From positions 1 to 35,690 of the forward strand of contig JAFQXA010000020.1 in the NCBI GenBank assembly GCA_017407205.1: DNA of 35,690 nucleotides, written 5' to 3'. The position numbers and the translations under genes were made by a program. The notes under the pieces are model-generated. The model worked only from the letters and a program-made list of their open reading frames with translations. It was not told where the DNA came from and ran no database searches. Source of the DNA: Clostridia bacterium (GTDB lineage: Bacteria; Bacillota; Clostridia; Christensenellales; CAG-138). Positions 16,023-23,745 of the stretch are shown here, in pieces; within the stretch, counting starts at the first letter, position 1; every line of letters starts with the position of its first letter.

Positions 16023-17543
16023 TTATTCCTCGTTGGCACGCTTTCTGAGGGCTACGCGGTCAACCTTAAAGTTTATATTCTTTGGAAGTTCCTCAACAAA
16101 AACTATCTTTTGAGGTATCATGTGCGACTCAACACGTTCTTTCAAGCCGTTCTTTATTGCAAGAACTGCCGCTATGTTGGAAACCATCTCGTCCGCCTTT
16201 ACAACAAATGCGACCAGGGACGCAGTGGGCTGTTCCTTTACCGTAACAGCACAGTCTGCAACTATATCAAGCTGTTTCATATTGGCTTCGATATCTTCAA
16301 GCTCTATTCTGTTTCCGCCTATCTTTATGCGGTTATCCTTGCGTCCCACAAAATAGTAGAGTCCGTTTTCGCGGCGAACAATATCACCTGCGCGGTAACC
16401 GCGCTTTTTGTCCTCAGTTTCGAAAAATACGGAAGCGGTAAGCTCTTCGCGGTTCAAGTAGCCGTTTGAAACACAGTCACCTGTTACAACAAGCTCACCC
16501 GTCGCATTTTCATCGGTGATTTCGCCGCCGTTTTCGTCAACAAGTGAAATTTGCACGCCTTCCATCGGTTGACCTATGGGCATGACTGTCTGGTCGCTTT
16601 TGAGCATTTCGTCCGTTATTACGCAAACCATGGGACCCGATGCAAGCTCGGACATACCGTAAATGTTTAAAAGCCGCAAACGGGGGAAACGCTCTTTCAC
16701 CGTTGCTGCAAGCTCTTTGGACATTGGCTCACCACCCATTGAGATGAGTGCAAGTGAGGGGAAAGCATCACTTGAAAATTCGGGCGAGGTGAGCAGGCGG
16801 CGAATCATGCTCGGCGTGCCTGCCATGGTGTGCGGTTGAATATTTCTAAGGTGTTCCATAAGCGTGGCATGGTCATGCACAATTCTCTTTGAAAAGCCGT
16901 AAAGCGTAACGTGCGCCGTTGCAAACATATAGTATACATTGTAGAACGATGCGCTGAATGCGTAGGACGAGAACATAACCGTTCTTATATCTTCGTCGGG
17001 CAGGGCAGGGGCGATTACCTTGTGCATCTGACCTATACGTGATTTGATATTATTGTATGAAATGCGAACACCCTTGGGCGTGCCTGTGCTTCCCGATGTG
17101 TAAACGAGGCAGGCATCATCATTGCCCTTTACATAGTTTGATTCATCTGCTTCCTGCCCGTGCCATGTGTTTACAAGCTCGTCTATATCGGCGGACATTT
17201 TGATATCATAGCCGTCAGATGGGAACCTTTCGCTGTGCGGATTGAGGATCACCTTTGCTTTGCAATCCTCAAGTATTGAGCTTATTCTGTGCGTGGGATA
17301 GTACGAGGGCAGAACAACATAGGCCCTTCCCGATTTCAATATGCCGAATATCGAGGGGAGCATATCGTTTTCCTTGTCGCCGTATATTGCAACGGGCTCT
17401 TTTGAAGTGCCGTACTTGTCAAGCAAATAGAGGGCAACGGCTTCAGAACGCTCCCAGAATGTGCGGTACGACATGGCATTTGTACCGTCATGTACGGCGG
17501 TACGGTTGCTGTCTTTTAAAGTTCGTAAATTATGAATAAACAT
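16023..17543 (-). CDS. Stand-alone adenylation (acyl-AMP ligase) protein, DltA-like
   Basis: A 506-aa ANL-superfamily enzyme of DltA-like size. Core motifs: YTSGSTGTPKG (148-158, ATP loop), NIYGMSE, RAGDIVRR, GRKDNRIKIGGNRIE and the C-terminal NINFKVDR with catalytic Lys493. In the substrate pocket, the position where amino-acid-activating enzymes have Asp (FDxS motif) reads F-S-A-S with Ser197. Loss of this Asp, which binds the alpha-amino group, suggests the substrate is a carboxylic acid without an alpha-amine (fatty, aryl or similar). It should charge the carrier protein in the same operon. Its ATG is 2 bases after the FNT gene stop, using AAAAAGGA inside that gene. Confidence 0.9.
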   Translation of the reverse strand: MFIHNLRTLKDSNRTAVHDGTNAMSYRTFWERSEAVALYLLDKYGTSKEPVAIYGDKENDMLPSIFGILKSGRAYVVLPSYYPTHRISSILEDCKAKVILNPHSERFPSDGYDIKMSADIDELVNTWHGQEADESNYVKGNDDACLVYTSGSTGTPKGVRISYNNIKSRIGQMHKVIAPALPDEDIRTVMFSSYAFSASFYNVYYMFATAHVTLYGFSKRIVHDHATLMEHLRNIQPHTMAGTPSMIRRLLTSPEFSSDAFPSLALISMGGEPMSKELAATVKERFPRLRLLNIYGMSELASGPMVCVITDEMLKSDQTVMPIGQPMEGVQISLVDENGGEITDENATGELVVTGDCVSNGYLNREELTASVFFETEDKKRGYRAGDIVRRENGLYYFVGRKDNRIKIGGNRIELEDIEANMKQLDIVADCAVTVKEQPTASLVAFVVKADEMVSNIAAVLAIKNGLKERVESHMIPQKIVFVEELPKNINFKVDRVALRKRANEE

Positions 17544-17545
17544 AT

Positions 17546-18106
17546 TCAGTCCTTTTTAATCAAAGCGTTTATTGTGATTGAACCGAGCGAGTTTCCCAAA
17601 ACTATGAGCATGAATTTCAATAAGTTGTCCCAACTGAAATTGATGCAAAGGTACGGGAAATCAACAATGCAGTGCTCAAAGCCTGCCAAAATAAATGTCA
17701 TTATGCAGAAAACCGTGATAAGGGGCTTTTTGCAATGAACTGCAATGAACATACAAATTCCGCACATGAAGCCACGGACAAAAAGCTCAAGGTAACCGCT
17801 TTGGAACTTGGGTATTGCCACCGCCAGGCATTGCTCATAAAAACCCGACTTTGTAAAGAGTGCAAATATTACCGAAGCGACGCCTATGAAGTTAAATACG
17901 AGTATTACGCCCAGGGTTTTAAGCGGTATATCTTTAATGTAGCCGATTTTTCCCGTGTAGAGCTTCAACTCGCGGTCTATAATCACCAAAAGAGCAACAG
18001 AAAAGAGCATTGCCCTCACATATATATTCTCCGTTTGTACGCTTAATGCTGTGCCTATTCCGATAAGAACACCGCTTAATATCGAATGGCGGACGGTTTC
18101 CTTCAT
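17546..18106 (-). CDS. Short formate/nitrite transporter (FNT) family channel
   Basis: A 186-aa membrane protein with six predicted helices. The second half carries FNT signatures: FVRGFMCGICMFIA, the AGFEHCIVDFPYL motif (the GFEH central His of FocA-type channels) and a final LGNSLGSI. FocA-type proteins are usually about 280 aa, so this is a short form with reduced loops. FNT channels pass formate, nitrite, hydrosulfide or short-chain monocarboxylates. ATG 18106 is preceded by GAAAGGT, and a strong promoter lies just upstream. It is the first gene of the operon with the adenylation, condensation and carrier proteins, which suggests uptake or release of a small acid linked to that pathway. 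Confidence 0.82.
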   Translation of the reverse strand: MKETVRHSILSGVLIGIGTALSVQTENIYVRAMLFSVALLVIIDRELKLYTGKIGYIKDIPLKTLGVILVFNFIGVASVIFALFTKSGFYEQCLAVAIPKFQSGYLELFVRGFMCGICMFIAVHCKKPLITVFCIMTFILAGFEHCIVDFPYLCINFSWDNLLKFMLIVLGNSLGSITINALIKKD

Positions 18107-18140
18107 TTTACGATACCTTTCAACAAGTGTATACCCATTA

Positions 18141-18169
18141 AGTATATATAAGATTAGATATAATTTCAA
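18141..18169 (-). promoter_or_regulatory. Promoter of the FNT/adenylation operon
   Basis: Minus strand: TTGAAA (18169-18164), 17 bases, TATACT (18146-18141). It is back to back with the proS promoter. Confidence 0.85.
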
Positions 18170-18178
18170 GTCGCTTGA

Positions 18179-18207
18179 TTGCTTTTTATGGGGGTATATG
18201 CTACAAT
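18179..18207 (+). promoter_or_regulatory. Promoter of proS
   Basis: TTGCTT (18179-18184), 17 bases, TACAAT (18202-18207) with an extended -10 TG one base before. About 55 bases to the ATG; no T-box is visible in this short leader. Confidence 0.7.
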
Positions 18208-18262
18208 ACCAAAAGCCGAACAGGAAAAAAACAGGCATTTTTAAGATTGAGGTAATACTATT

Positions 18263-19978
18263 ATGAAACTTGACAGACTTGTTGGTGACAGATTCCGTGA
18301 AAGACCTGCTGACTGTATTGTTGACAGCCATGCTTTCATGGTACGTGGCGGTTATGTAAAGTATGTTGCAAACGGTATTTTTTCATCCTATACACCGCTT
18401 AAGCGTGTAACGAAAAAGATTGAGCAGATTCTTCGTGAGGAAATGGACAGAGTTGACGGACAGGAAGTGCAGTTCCCCGTTGTAATGCCTGCTTCGATAT
18501 GGCAGGAATCGGGCAGATACGAGAGTATCGGCAAGGAAATGGCTCGCTTTAACGACAGAAACTCAAGCCCCTTGGTTCTCGGCATGACGCATGAGGAAGC
18601 GGCGGTTCACCTTGTTCGTGAATACGGTCAGAGCTATTTGAAGTATCCGTTCATGGTTTATCAGATACAGACAAAGTTCAGGGATGAAGCAAGACCGAGG
18701 GCAGGCCTCATTCGTGTTCGCGAATTTACGATGAAGGATGCATATTCATTCCACACAAGCCAGGAGGACCTCGAGGAATACTACAAGAGATGCCATGAGG
18801 CATATGAACGCATTTATGCAAGAGTAGGGCTTCCGCAGGTAATCTCCGTGGCTTCCGACTCGGGCATGATGGGCGGCAGCGTTTCCCACGAGTTCATGCT
18901 CCTGACCGGCATTGGTGAGGACTCAATCGTCATATGCAACGATTGCGATTATAAGGCAAACATGGAAGCGGCAGAATGCATAATAAAGCCCATGCGTGAC
19001 GAAGTTTCAAAGGAGTTTGAAAAGGTTCATACACCCGGTGCTCACACAATCGAAGAAGTTTGCGAATTCTTGAAGTGCGAACCCAAGGATTCATGCAAGG
19101 CAGTTGTTTATCAGCGCAATGCAGATGATCACTATGTTGTTCTCTTTATCCGTGGTGACCTTGAAGTTAACGAAACAAAGCTTACAAACTTCCTGGGATA
19201 TGATGTTCACCCGGCAATAATTACGGATGAATGTGGCCTCGTAGCAGGCTTCATAGGCCCTGTTGGCTTAAAGGGCGAGTGTACCGTTCTCTATGACCGT
19301 TCCTTGATGGGCAGAAATAATCTCGTATGCGGTGCAAACGAAGCGGAGCACCACGCAACAGGTCTTGATATGCAGCGTGATGTAAAGGGCGCAGAATATC
19401 ATGATTTTGCGAAGATACAGGAGGGCGGAATTTGCCCCGTTTGCGGTAAAGAATCAATCACAATTTCACGCGGTATCGAGGTAGGCAATATATTCCAGCT
19501 CGGCACAAAATACACAAAGTCAATGGATATGACATACCTTGATAAGGACGGTAAGACACAGCATCCCATCATGGGCTGCTACGGCATAGGCGTTGGCAGA
19601 CTTGCAGCTGCAATCTGCGAAGAGCATCACGACGATTACGGCCCCATATGGCCCTTGTCCGTTGCTCCCTGGCAGGTACACCTCTGCGCAGTCCGTGCAG
19701 ACGATGAGGAAGTTCGCGCATATGCGGACAAGATGTATGAGGACCTTACGAATGCAGGCATCGAAGTAATATATGATGACCGCAAGGTATCAGCAGGCGT
19801 TATGTTCTCGGATGCAGACCTTCTCGGCGTTCCCTACAGAGTAATAGTAAGCCCCAGAAACATGAAGCAGGGCGTTGTTGAACTCACAGCACGCGACAAG
19901 TCGTTCTCGGAAAGTAAGTCCACCGAAACAGCAACCGAGGAAATCATAAACCTCGTTCGCGAAAATCTGAAGTTTTAA
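18263..19978 (+). CDS. proS: Prolyl-tRNA synthetase (bacterial type with editing domain)
   Basis: A 571-aa class II synthetase, normal for the long bacterial form. Motif 2 (FRDEARPRAGLIRVREFTMKD) and motif 3 (MGCYGIGVGRLAAA) are intact, and the insertion (about residues 225-400) is the YbaK-like domain that removes mischarged alanine. The C-terminal anticodon-binding domain ends the protein. It attaches proline to tRNA-Pro. It is monocistronic, with its own promoter and a downstream terminator, and diverges from the FNT operon. Confidence 0.98.
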   Translation: MKLDRLVGDRFRERPADCIVDSHAFMVRGGYVKYVANGIFSSYTPLKRVTKKIEQILREEMDRVDGQEVQFPVVMPASIWQESGRYESIGKEMARFNDRNSSPLVLGMTHEEAAVHLVREYGQSYLKYPFMVYQIQTKFRDEARPRAGLIRVREFTMKDAYSFHTSQEDLEEYYKRCHEAYERIYARVGLPQVISVASDSGMMGGSVSHEFMLLTGIGEDSIVICNDCDYKANMEAAECIIKPMRDEVSKEFEKVHTPGAHTIEEVCEFLKCEPKDSCKAVVYQRNADDHYVVLFIRGDLEVNETKLTNFLGYDVHPAIITDECGLVAGFIGPVGLKGECTVLYDRSLMGRNNLVCGANEAEHHATGLDMQRDVKGAEYHDFAKIQEGGICPVCGKESITISRGIEVGNIFQLGTKYTKSMDMTYLDKDGKTQHPIMGCYGIGVGRLAAAICEEHHDDYGPIWPLSVAPWQVHLCAVRADDEEVRAYADKMYEDLTNAGIEVIYDDRKVSAGVMFSDADLLGVPYRVIVSPRNMKQGVVELTARDKSFSESKSTETATEEIINLVRENLKF

Positions 19979-19997
19979 TTCATAAATCAAAAGCAAG

Positions 19998-20024
19998 AAA
20001 AGCAGGAGAAATCCTGCTTTTTTT
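19998..20024. terminator. Bidirectional terminator between proS and the XRE gene
   Basis: Stem AAGCAGGA / TCCTGCTT with a GAAA loop; T runs follow on both strands (stronger on plus). It reaches the last bases of the convergent XRE gene. Confidence 0.88.
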
Positions 20025-20352
20025 AATGCTCGTTGTAATTTTCGATTATAAGGGCTACGCTCTGCTTCTTTTTGGGTGACAGCTTTCGATATTCGTTTAT
20101 AAGCTGTGCTTCTTCTTTGTTTAAGTCATAGGGGGTGACATTTTCGATTTTTCGTCTTATATCGCTGTTGCCTATCAAGTAATCAACCGATGTATTGAAA
20201 AAATCGGCTATCTTTATAAGCGTTGCGATATCGGGCTCAATATCATGGTTTTCATACTTGTTAATGGACTGCTGACTGAATGAAATAACATCGGCAAGTT
20301 GTTTTTGACTTATCCCATGCTCTAAACGCAGCTTCTTAAGATTCTTCAACAT
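20023..20352 (-). CDS. XRE-family (Cro/CI-type) transcriptional regulator
   Basis: A 109-aa protein. Residues about 4-60 form a classic HTH_3 domain (KLRLEHGISQKQLADVISFSQQSINKYE, then PDIATLIKIADFFNTSVDYLIG). A charged helical tail of about 45 residues follows, probably for dimerisation. GGAGG lies 7 bases before ATG 20352; a slightly longer frame lacks this spacing. It is transcribed away from the unknown seven-gene cluster, whose promoter carries a short palindrome, making it the likely local repressor. Confidence 0.9.
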   Translation of the reverse strand: MLKNLKKLRLEHGISQKQLADVISFSQQSINKYENHDIEPDIATLIKIADFFNTSVDYLIGNSDIRRKIENVTPYDLNKEEAQLINEYRKLSPKKKQSVALIIENYNEH

Positions 20353-20418
20353 AAAAACACCTCCACCCTTTAATGTTAACAACGAAAAGTAGTTTTATAA
20401 AAAACCTATAATTAGTAA

Positions 20419-20447
20419 TTGACTACAACCTAAGGTTGTTGTAAAAT
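20419..20447 (+). promoter_or_regulatory. Promoter of the small lipoprotein/membrane-protein cluster with internal operator
   Basis: TTGACT (20419-20424), 17 bases, TAAAAT (20442-20447). The spacer holds the palindrome ACAACCT-A-AGGTTGT (20425-20439), placed where a repressor would block polymerase. The divergent XRE protein is the obvious candidate; binding is inferred. Confidence 0.78.
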
Positions 20448-20482
20448 TATGTCAATAAATATCAAAAATAGGGGGAAGAAAA

Positions 20483-21265
20483 ATGAAAAGAACGGTTGCA
20501 CTTGTATTGGTTGTATTGTTAAGCTTTTATGCGGTTGGTTGCGCATCCGTGCAGAGTGCTGAAAAGCTCAAAGAAAAAGGACAATATGCAAAGGCACTTG
20601 AAATGCTGAAAAAAGTAGATTCAGAGGAATCACGTGCGCTTCTTGTACCTTACACAGAAGCATATGCACAGCAGTTGATTAAAGACGGTGAGTATCAAAA
20701 AGCAAAGGATATTTTGCTTGAGTTGGGTGATGCTTCATATGACAAATTGCTTTTAGGACAAAGTAATTGCGGTTTGTTATATGAGATAATCAAGGAAAAA
20801 GGCACTAAAGGAAACGAAGGCAAGCGAATTTATACTCCGTTGGATGATGAGGAAGTTTTATATTTGGAAATCACGGATGATAATACACTCGTTTTAGGAT
20901 TGGATTTTGAAAATACAGTTGGGGCAGCTGAAAGAAGTATTAAAATTTATATTGACGGAAAGAGCAATAATCCCTATTGCGAGTTTGTACACGGCATTTC
21001 AATGAATTTGCTTGGGGTATCAATGATATATAGAGGCGAGGGTTTTGGACGCATAACGAATAAAACGCCTAACAGTAAAAGCCCGATATTTGAAATAGAT
21101 TTGGAAAAGTACAGCGAAACGGGAAATAACAAAAACGGTAATTTGAAAGAAGTAGCAGTATCGATAAATAATGAGTCAATTAAAAAGATGTTATCCAAGT
21201 TGCCTTCATTGGTAAGCCAAAACGGTCTTCAGATCAGCTCGGTAAACGAATTGGGTATTTTCTAA
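20483..21265 (+). CDS. Lipoprotein with TPR-like N-terminal part, unknown function
   Basis: A 260-aa lipoprotein (AVGC, Cys20). Residues about 25-100 have the helical repeat character of TPR-like proteins ('AEKLKEKGQYAKALEMLKKV', then 'QLIKDGEYQKAKDILLELG'). The rest is a beta-rich domain with no recognised motif. The signal peptide starts MKRTVAL, the same as in the next gene, at both protein and DNA level. It heads a run of seven plus-strand genes behind the XRE-linked promoter. GGGGGAAG precedes the ATG. Confidence 0.75.
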   Translation: MKRTVALVLVVLLSFYAVGCASVQSAEKLKEKGQYAKALEMLKKVDSEESRALLVPYTEAYAQQLIKDGEYQKAKDILLELGDASYDKLLLGQSNCGLLYEIIKEKGTKGNEGKRIYTPLDDEEVLYLEITDDNTLVLGLDFENTVGAAERSIKIYIDGKSNNPYCEFVHGISMNLLGVSMIYRGEGFGRITNKTPNSKSPIFEIDLEKYSETGNNKNGNLKEVAVSINNESIKKMLSKLPSLVSQNGLQISSVNELGIF

Positions 21266-21283
21266 GGAAAGGATATATAGGAA

Positions 21284-21769
21284 ATGAAAAGAACGGTTGC
21301 TTTATTGTTGGTTTTGGTAGTGCTTGTAGGAACAATGGGATGTGCAAAGAATTATGATGATGACTATGACGGTCTGTGGTTGTGCCATACATTATCAGAT
21401 AATGGTGACACATTAGCATGGGATATAGGGTCATGCAGAGGAAGCAGCACTAATGTTTTATTGCTTATGACACCAGAAGACTTATATGAATACATCAGAG
21501 AAGGCAGAGGAGCAATTATAATAGACTATAATGAAGAGAAGGAGTGCGGAGAAGATTACTTTCTCTTGAATAGGGATGTTTTTGTTGAGTTGGGTAAGCC
21601 ATATGAGAAAGAATATTCACGGTTTACCGTAAAAAGAGAAAAAGGAAAGGTTGTTAGTATCGAACAGAATGGCGTGACATATTGGCGTTTATCGGATGAA
21701 AAAGTGGAAGAAATTACCACAGGCAAAATGTCACTTTCAGATTTTGAGAAAATATTTATTATAGCATAA
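21284..21769 (+). CDS. Lipoprotein, unknown function
   Basis: A 161-aa lipoprotein (lipobox TMGC, Cys20) with an acidic, Tyr/Asp-rich start to the mature region (NYDDDYDGLW) and no recognised fold. Its first codons repeat those of the previous gene (about 17 identical bases from the ATG), suggesting duplication of a signal-peptide module or a common ancestor followed by divergence. It follows 18 bases after the previous stop, with AAGGA upstream. Confidence 0.72.
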   Translation: MKRTVALLLVLVVLVGTMGCAKNYDDDYDGLWLCHTLSDNGDTLAWDIGSCRGSSTNVLLLMTPEDLYEYIREGRGAIIIDYNEEKECGEDYFLLNRDVFVELGKPYEKEYSRFTVKREKGKVVSIEQNGVTYWRLSDEKVEEITTGKMSLSDFEKIFIIA

Positions 21770-21786
21770 GGCAGGATTCGTTAAGT

Positions 21787-21930
21787 ATGGAAATTTTAGG
21801 TTATATCATTGCTTTTGGTTTTATAGTTTACGGACTTTATTCACTTATCAACGACGGTCGTGAGAAAGGTATAGGTTTTGTGATTTTTGAAATAATCGGA
21901 GTAATAATTCTTGCTGCTTTAGGATTATGA
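21787..21930 (+). CDS. 47-aa membrane peptide
   Basis: A short open frame beginning MEILGYIIAFGFIVYGLYSL, then INDGREKG and a second hydrophobic stretch to the end, i.e. two transmembrane helices joined by a charged turn. It fills the gap between two cluster genes, and its stop overlaps the next ATG (ATGA, 21927-21930), which argues that it is really translated. AGGATT lies about 9 bases upstream. Function unknown. Confidence 0.68.
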   Translation: MEILGYIIAFGFIVYGLYSLINDGREKGIGFVIFEIIGVIILAALGL

Positions 21931-22295
21931 AAAACGAGCGAACTGTTAACATTATATTACTTGTAGTGTGTGCTTGTTTGTATTTATTCATCCGGTGGTT
22001 TAGGACAGCGTATCAACATAGCAATTTTGTTTTTCTGAAATATCATTTTTCAGATCTGTTGGCACCAATTGTTGTACTGTCGTACGGCAGTTTTCTACTT
22101 AATATTCGAAAGAGGCATTCAATAAAAAAGCTCAAATATATAACAGGCTTGTGTTTGCTTTGTAGTTTTGTATGGGAATACTGTGCACAATTCTTATATC
22201 CTAAGAGCACATCGGACTGGTTGGATGTTTGTGCAATATTTGGTGGCGGATTTATATATTGGATTATTATAAACTTATTATCAAAGGAGGTTTGA
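21927..22295 (+). CDS. Small membrane protein, VanZ-like pattern
   Basis: A 122-aa protein with about four helices. The order 'FSDLLAPIVVLSYG ... CSFVWEYCAQ ... STSDWLDVCAIFGG' resembles VanZ-like or DUF2809-like small membrane proteins (acidic residue pairs before Gly-rich helices), but the match is from pattern memory only. It overlaps the 47-aa peptide gene by 4 bases, so the two are coupled. The next gene starts 4 bases after its stop. Confidence 0.65.
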   Translation: MKNERTVNIILLVVCACLYLFIRWFRTAYQHSNFVFLKYHFSDLLAPIVVLSYGSFLLNIRKRHSIKKLKYITGLCLLCSFVWEYCAQFLYPKSTSDWLDVCAIFGGGFIYWIIINLLSKEV

Positions 22296-22299
22296 TTTT

Positions 22300-22707
22300 A
22301 TGGGTAAAGCAATTTATAGAGCAGGTGTTGTTGTTAGCGGTAATTATAGCGGAAGAAATATTTATAAATACGATGATTCTTCGTTTATGATAGTGAGCAA
22401 CGATGAAAACGGAAAAATAATCATTAACAGCTTGTTCCCTACTAATTATTTAAAGTTAAAAGAGATCTCCCGGTCTACAGTTGAGCGCTTTGAAGATGTA
22501 AGCAGTAGCCAGACAGGTGCAAATCCTTCTGCAATAGCAAAAGGTTTGTTTTGGGCCGGTCCTGTTGGCGGATTGCTCGGTGCAGCAGCAAGCCAATCAG
22601 CAACATTTGATTTAGCGATATACTTCAAGGACGGAACCAAGTCACTGATAAGAATTCTTAATTCAACAAATTATCAGGAATTGAAAAGCGCCTTATTTGT
22701 TTTATAA
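22300..22707 (+). CDS. Unknown protein with glycine-zipper-like segment
   Basis: A 135-aa protein with no signal peptide. A Gly/Ala-rich stretch (GLFWAGPVGGLLGAAAS, about residues 82-98) could insert in or line a membrane. The flanking parts look like a small beta domain (GKAIYRAGVVVSGNYSGRNIY; FDLAIYFKDGTKSLIRIL). AAGGAGG precedes the ATG at the end of the previous gene. No family recognised. Confidence 0.7.
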   Translation: MGKAIYRAGVVVSGNYSGRNIYKYDDSSFMIVSNDENGKIIINSLFPTNYLKLKEISRSTVERFEDVSSSQTGANPSAIAKGLFWAGPVGGLLGAAASQSATFDLAIYFKDGTKSLIRILNSTNYQELKSALFVL

Positions 22708-22734
22708 AAATTATAATTAGAAAGGACAGGAAAA

Positions 22735-23100
22735 ATGAAGAAGATAATTATTTTGAGTGTAGTAATTGCATTATTCCTTTGTTCCGCGGCTTGCACGAGC
22801 AATAACACGGTCGTGAAGGAAACTGAGACGCAAACACCTACTATTAATGAGGAAAAAGAAACAAGTTCAACAATCAATAATGATTATGATTATTCTTACG
22901 ATACTGATAAAAATGAAGAATATGAAGATGATCTTTATGATTGGATGAAAGACCAAAGTGAGGGCAAAGATTATTCTTACGACGATGGCGGAGACTATTT
23001 TTGCATGGGCAAGGGAGATACCTGTTCAGGAAAGACGAATAACGCGTATGATTTTTATTGCTCTTCATGTGACCCGGACGGGGATAATATAGAGGGTTAA
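22735..23100 (+). CDS. Small acidic lipoprotein with Cys-rich C-terminus
   Basis: A 121-aa lipoprotein (SAAC, Cys20). The mature protein starts with a Thr/Glu-rich linker, continues with a Tyr/Asp-rich segment (NNDYDYSYDTDKNEEYEDD), and ends with four cysteines in FCMGKGDTCSGK ... DFYCSSCDPDGDN. These could form disulfides or a metal site outside the cell; the Asp-rich end could bind calcium. Function unknown. AAAGGACAGG lies upstream. Confidence 0.72.
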   Translation: MKKIIILSVVIALFLCSAACTSNNTVVKETETQTPTINEEKETSSTINNDYDYSYDTDKNEEYEDDLYDWMKDQSEGKDYSYDDGGDYFCMGKGDTCSGKTNNAYDFYCSSCDPDGDNIEG

Positions 23101-23130
23101 GGTTAGAGAAAAAAGACAGGAGGAATTTTT

Positions 23131-23625
23131 ATGAACGGTGTATGTCCTGCGTGCAGAACGGAAGTGGCATCATCTGCAAAAACTTGCGTGCATTGCGGTT
23201 GTAAGTTTAAATATAACAGTTTTTCGGAAGCTACAAAGAAAGCTTGCCCTATGAGTTGGGGTCTAACCGCAATGATTTGCGGTATTGTCGGATTAGGAAC
23301 AGCGATGTTTTTGTTCATACATTGGATGGTGGGTCTACTTTTGGTTGTACTTGGCTGTATTCTTATGTGGCTGCTTACAAAAAAGAATGTAAAACAAATG
23401 CTTGAATATGAGTATTACCTTGAAAAGAAAAAGCAGTCAAGTCCGAGTGCAAACAGACCGTTTATCAATCCTGTTACTCCCACGGCTGCTCCTTATACAA
23501 ATGTAAGCAGTAATGCAAATGCAGAGGCTATAGCAGAGCTTAAAAGATATAAAGAGCTATTGGATGCTGATATTATCACACAACAGGAATTTGACGAAAA
23601 AAAGAGAAAATTGCTCGGCATGTGA
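23131..23625 (+). CDS. Zinc-ribbon, two-helix membrane protein with SHOCT domain
   Basis: A 164-aa protein: an N-terminal zinc ribbon (CPAC ... CVHCGC, residues 5-24), two adjacent transmembrane helices (about 44-80), a Pro/Ser-rich linker, and a C-terminal SHOCT motif (ELKRYKELLDADIITQQEFDEKKRKLLG). SHOCT is a short helical oligomerisation module common on membrane proteins of unknown role. AGGAGGAAT precedes the ATG. It is last in the cluster and is followed by a REP-like hairpin. Confidence 0.82.
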   Translation: MNGVCPACRTEVASSAKTCVHCGCKFKYNSFSEATKKACPMSWGLTAMICGIVGLGTAMFLFIHWMVGLLLVVLGCILMWLLTKKNVKQMLEYEYYLEKKKQSSPSANRPFINPVTPTAAPYTNVSSNANAEAIAELKRYKELLDADIITQQEFDEKKRKLLGM

Positions 23626-23637
23626 GTTTTGTTATTT

Positions 23638-23690
23638 GGCTCCCTCTGATGAGGGAGCTGTCATTTTTTGCAAAAAATGACTGAGGGAGA
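23638..23690. repeat. REP-like compound palindrome
   Basis: Consists of GCTCCCTC-TGAT-GAGGGAGC (23639-23658), then a perfect 22-base palindrome GTCATTTTTTG/CAAAAAATGAC (23660-23681), then a third arm GAGGGAG (23683-23689). CTCCCTC (23640-23646) can pair either with the near or the far GAGGGAG, giving two mutually exclusive folds. From memory, similar CCCTC/GAGGG elements are scattered in gut Clostridia genomes. It separates convergent genes and may act as a terminator in both directions. Confidence 0.75.
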
Positions 23691-23745
23691 GAAAAACGAA
23701 CAATTTCTCGAACATTCCATTTTGTCCCATTTATAGCGGTCATGT

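Noticed and set aside
18107..18331. N-terminal extension of the FNT protein
   Set aside because: The extra 75 residues run through the operon promoter and into proS and contain no FNT sequence; ATG 18106 has a proper ribosome site.
23638..23690. CRISPR-like repeat or array
   Set aside because: A single compound palindrome without regularly spaced repeats. No CRISPR array or cas gene was seen anywhere in the window.
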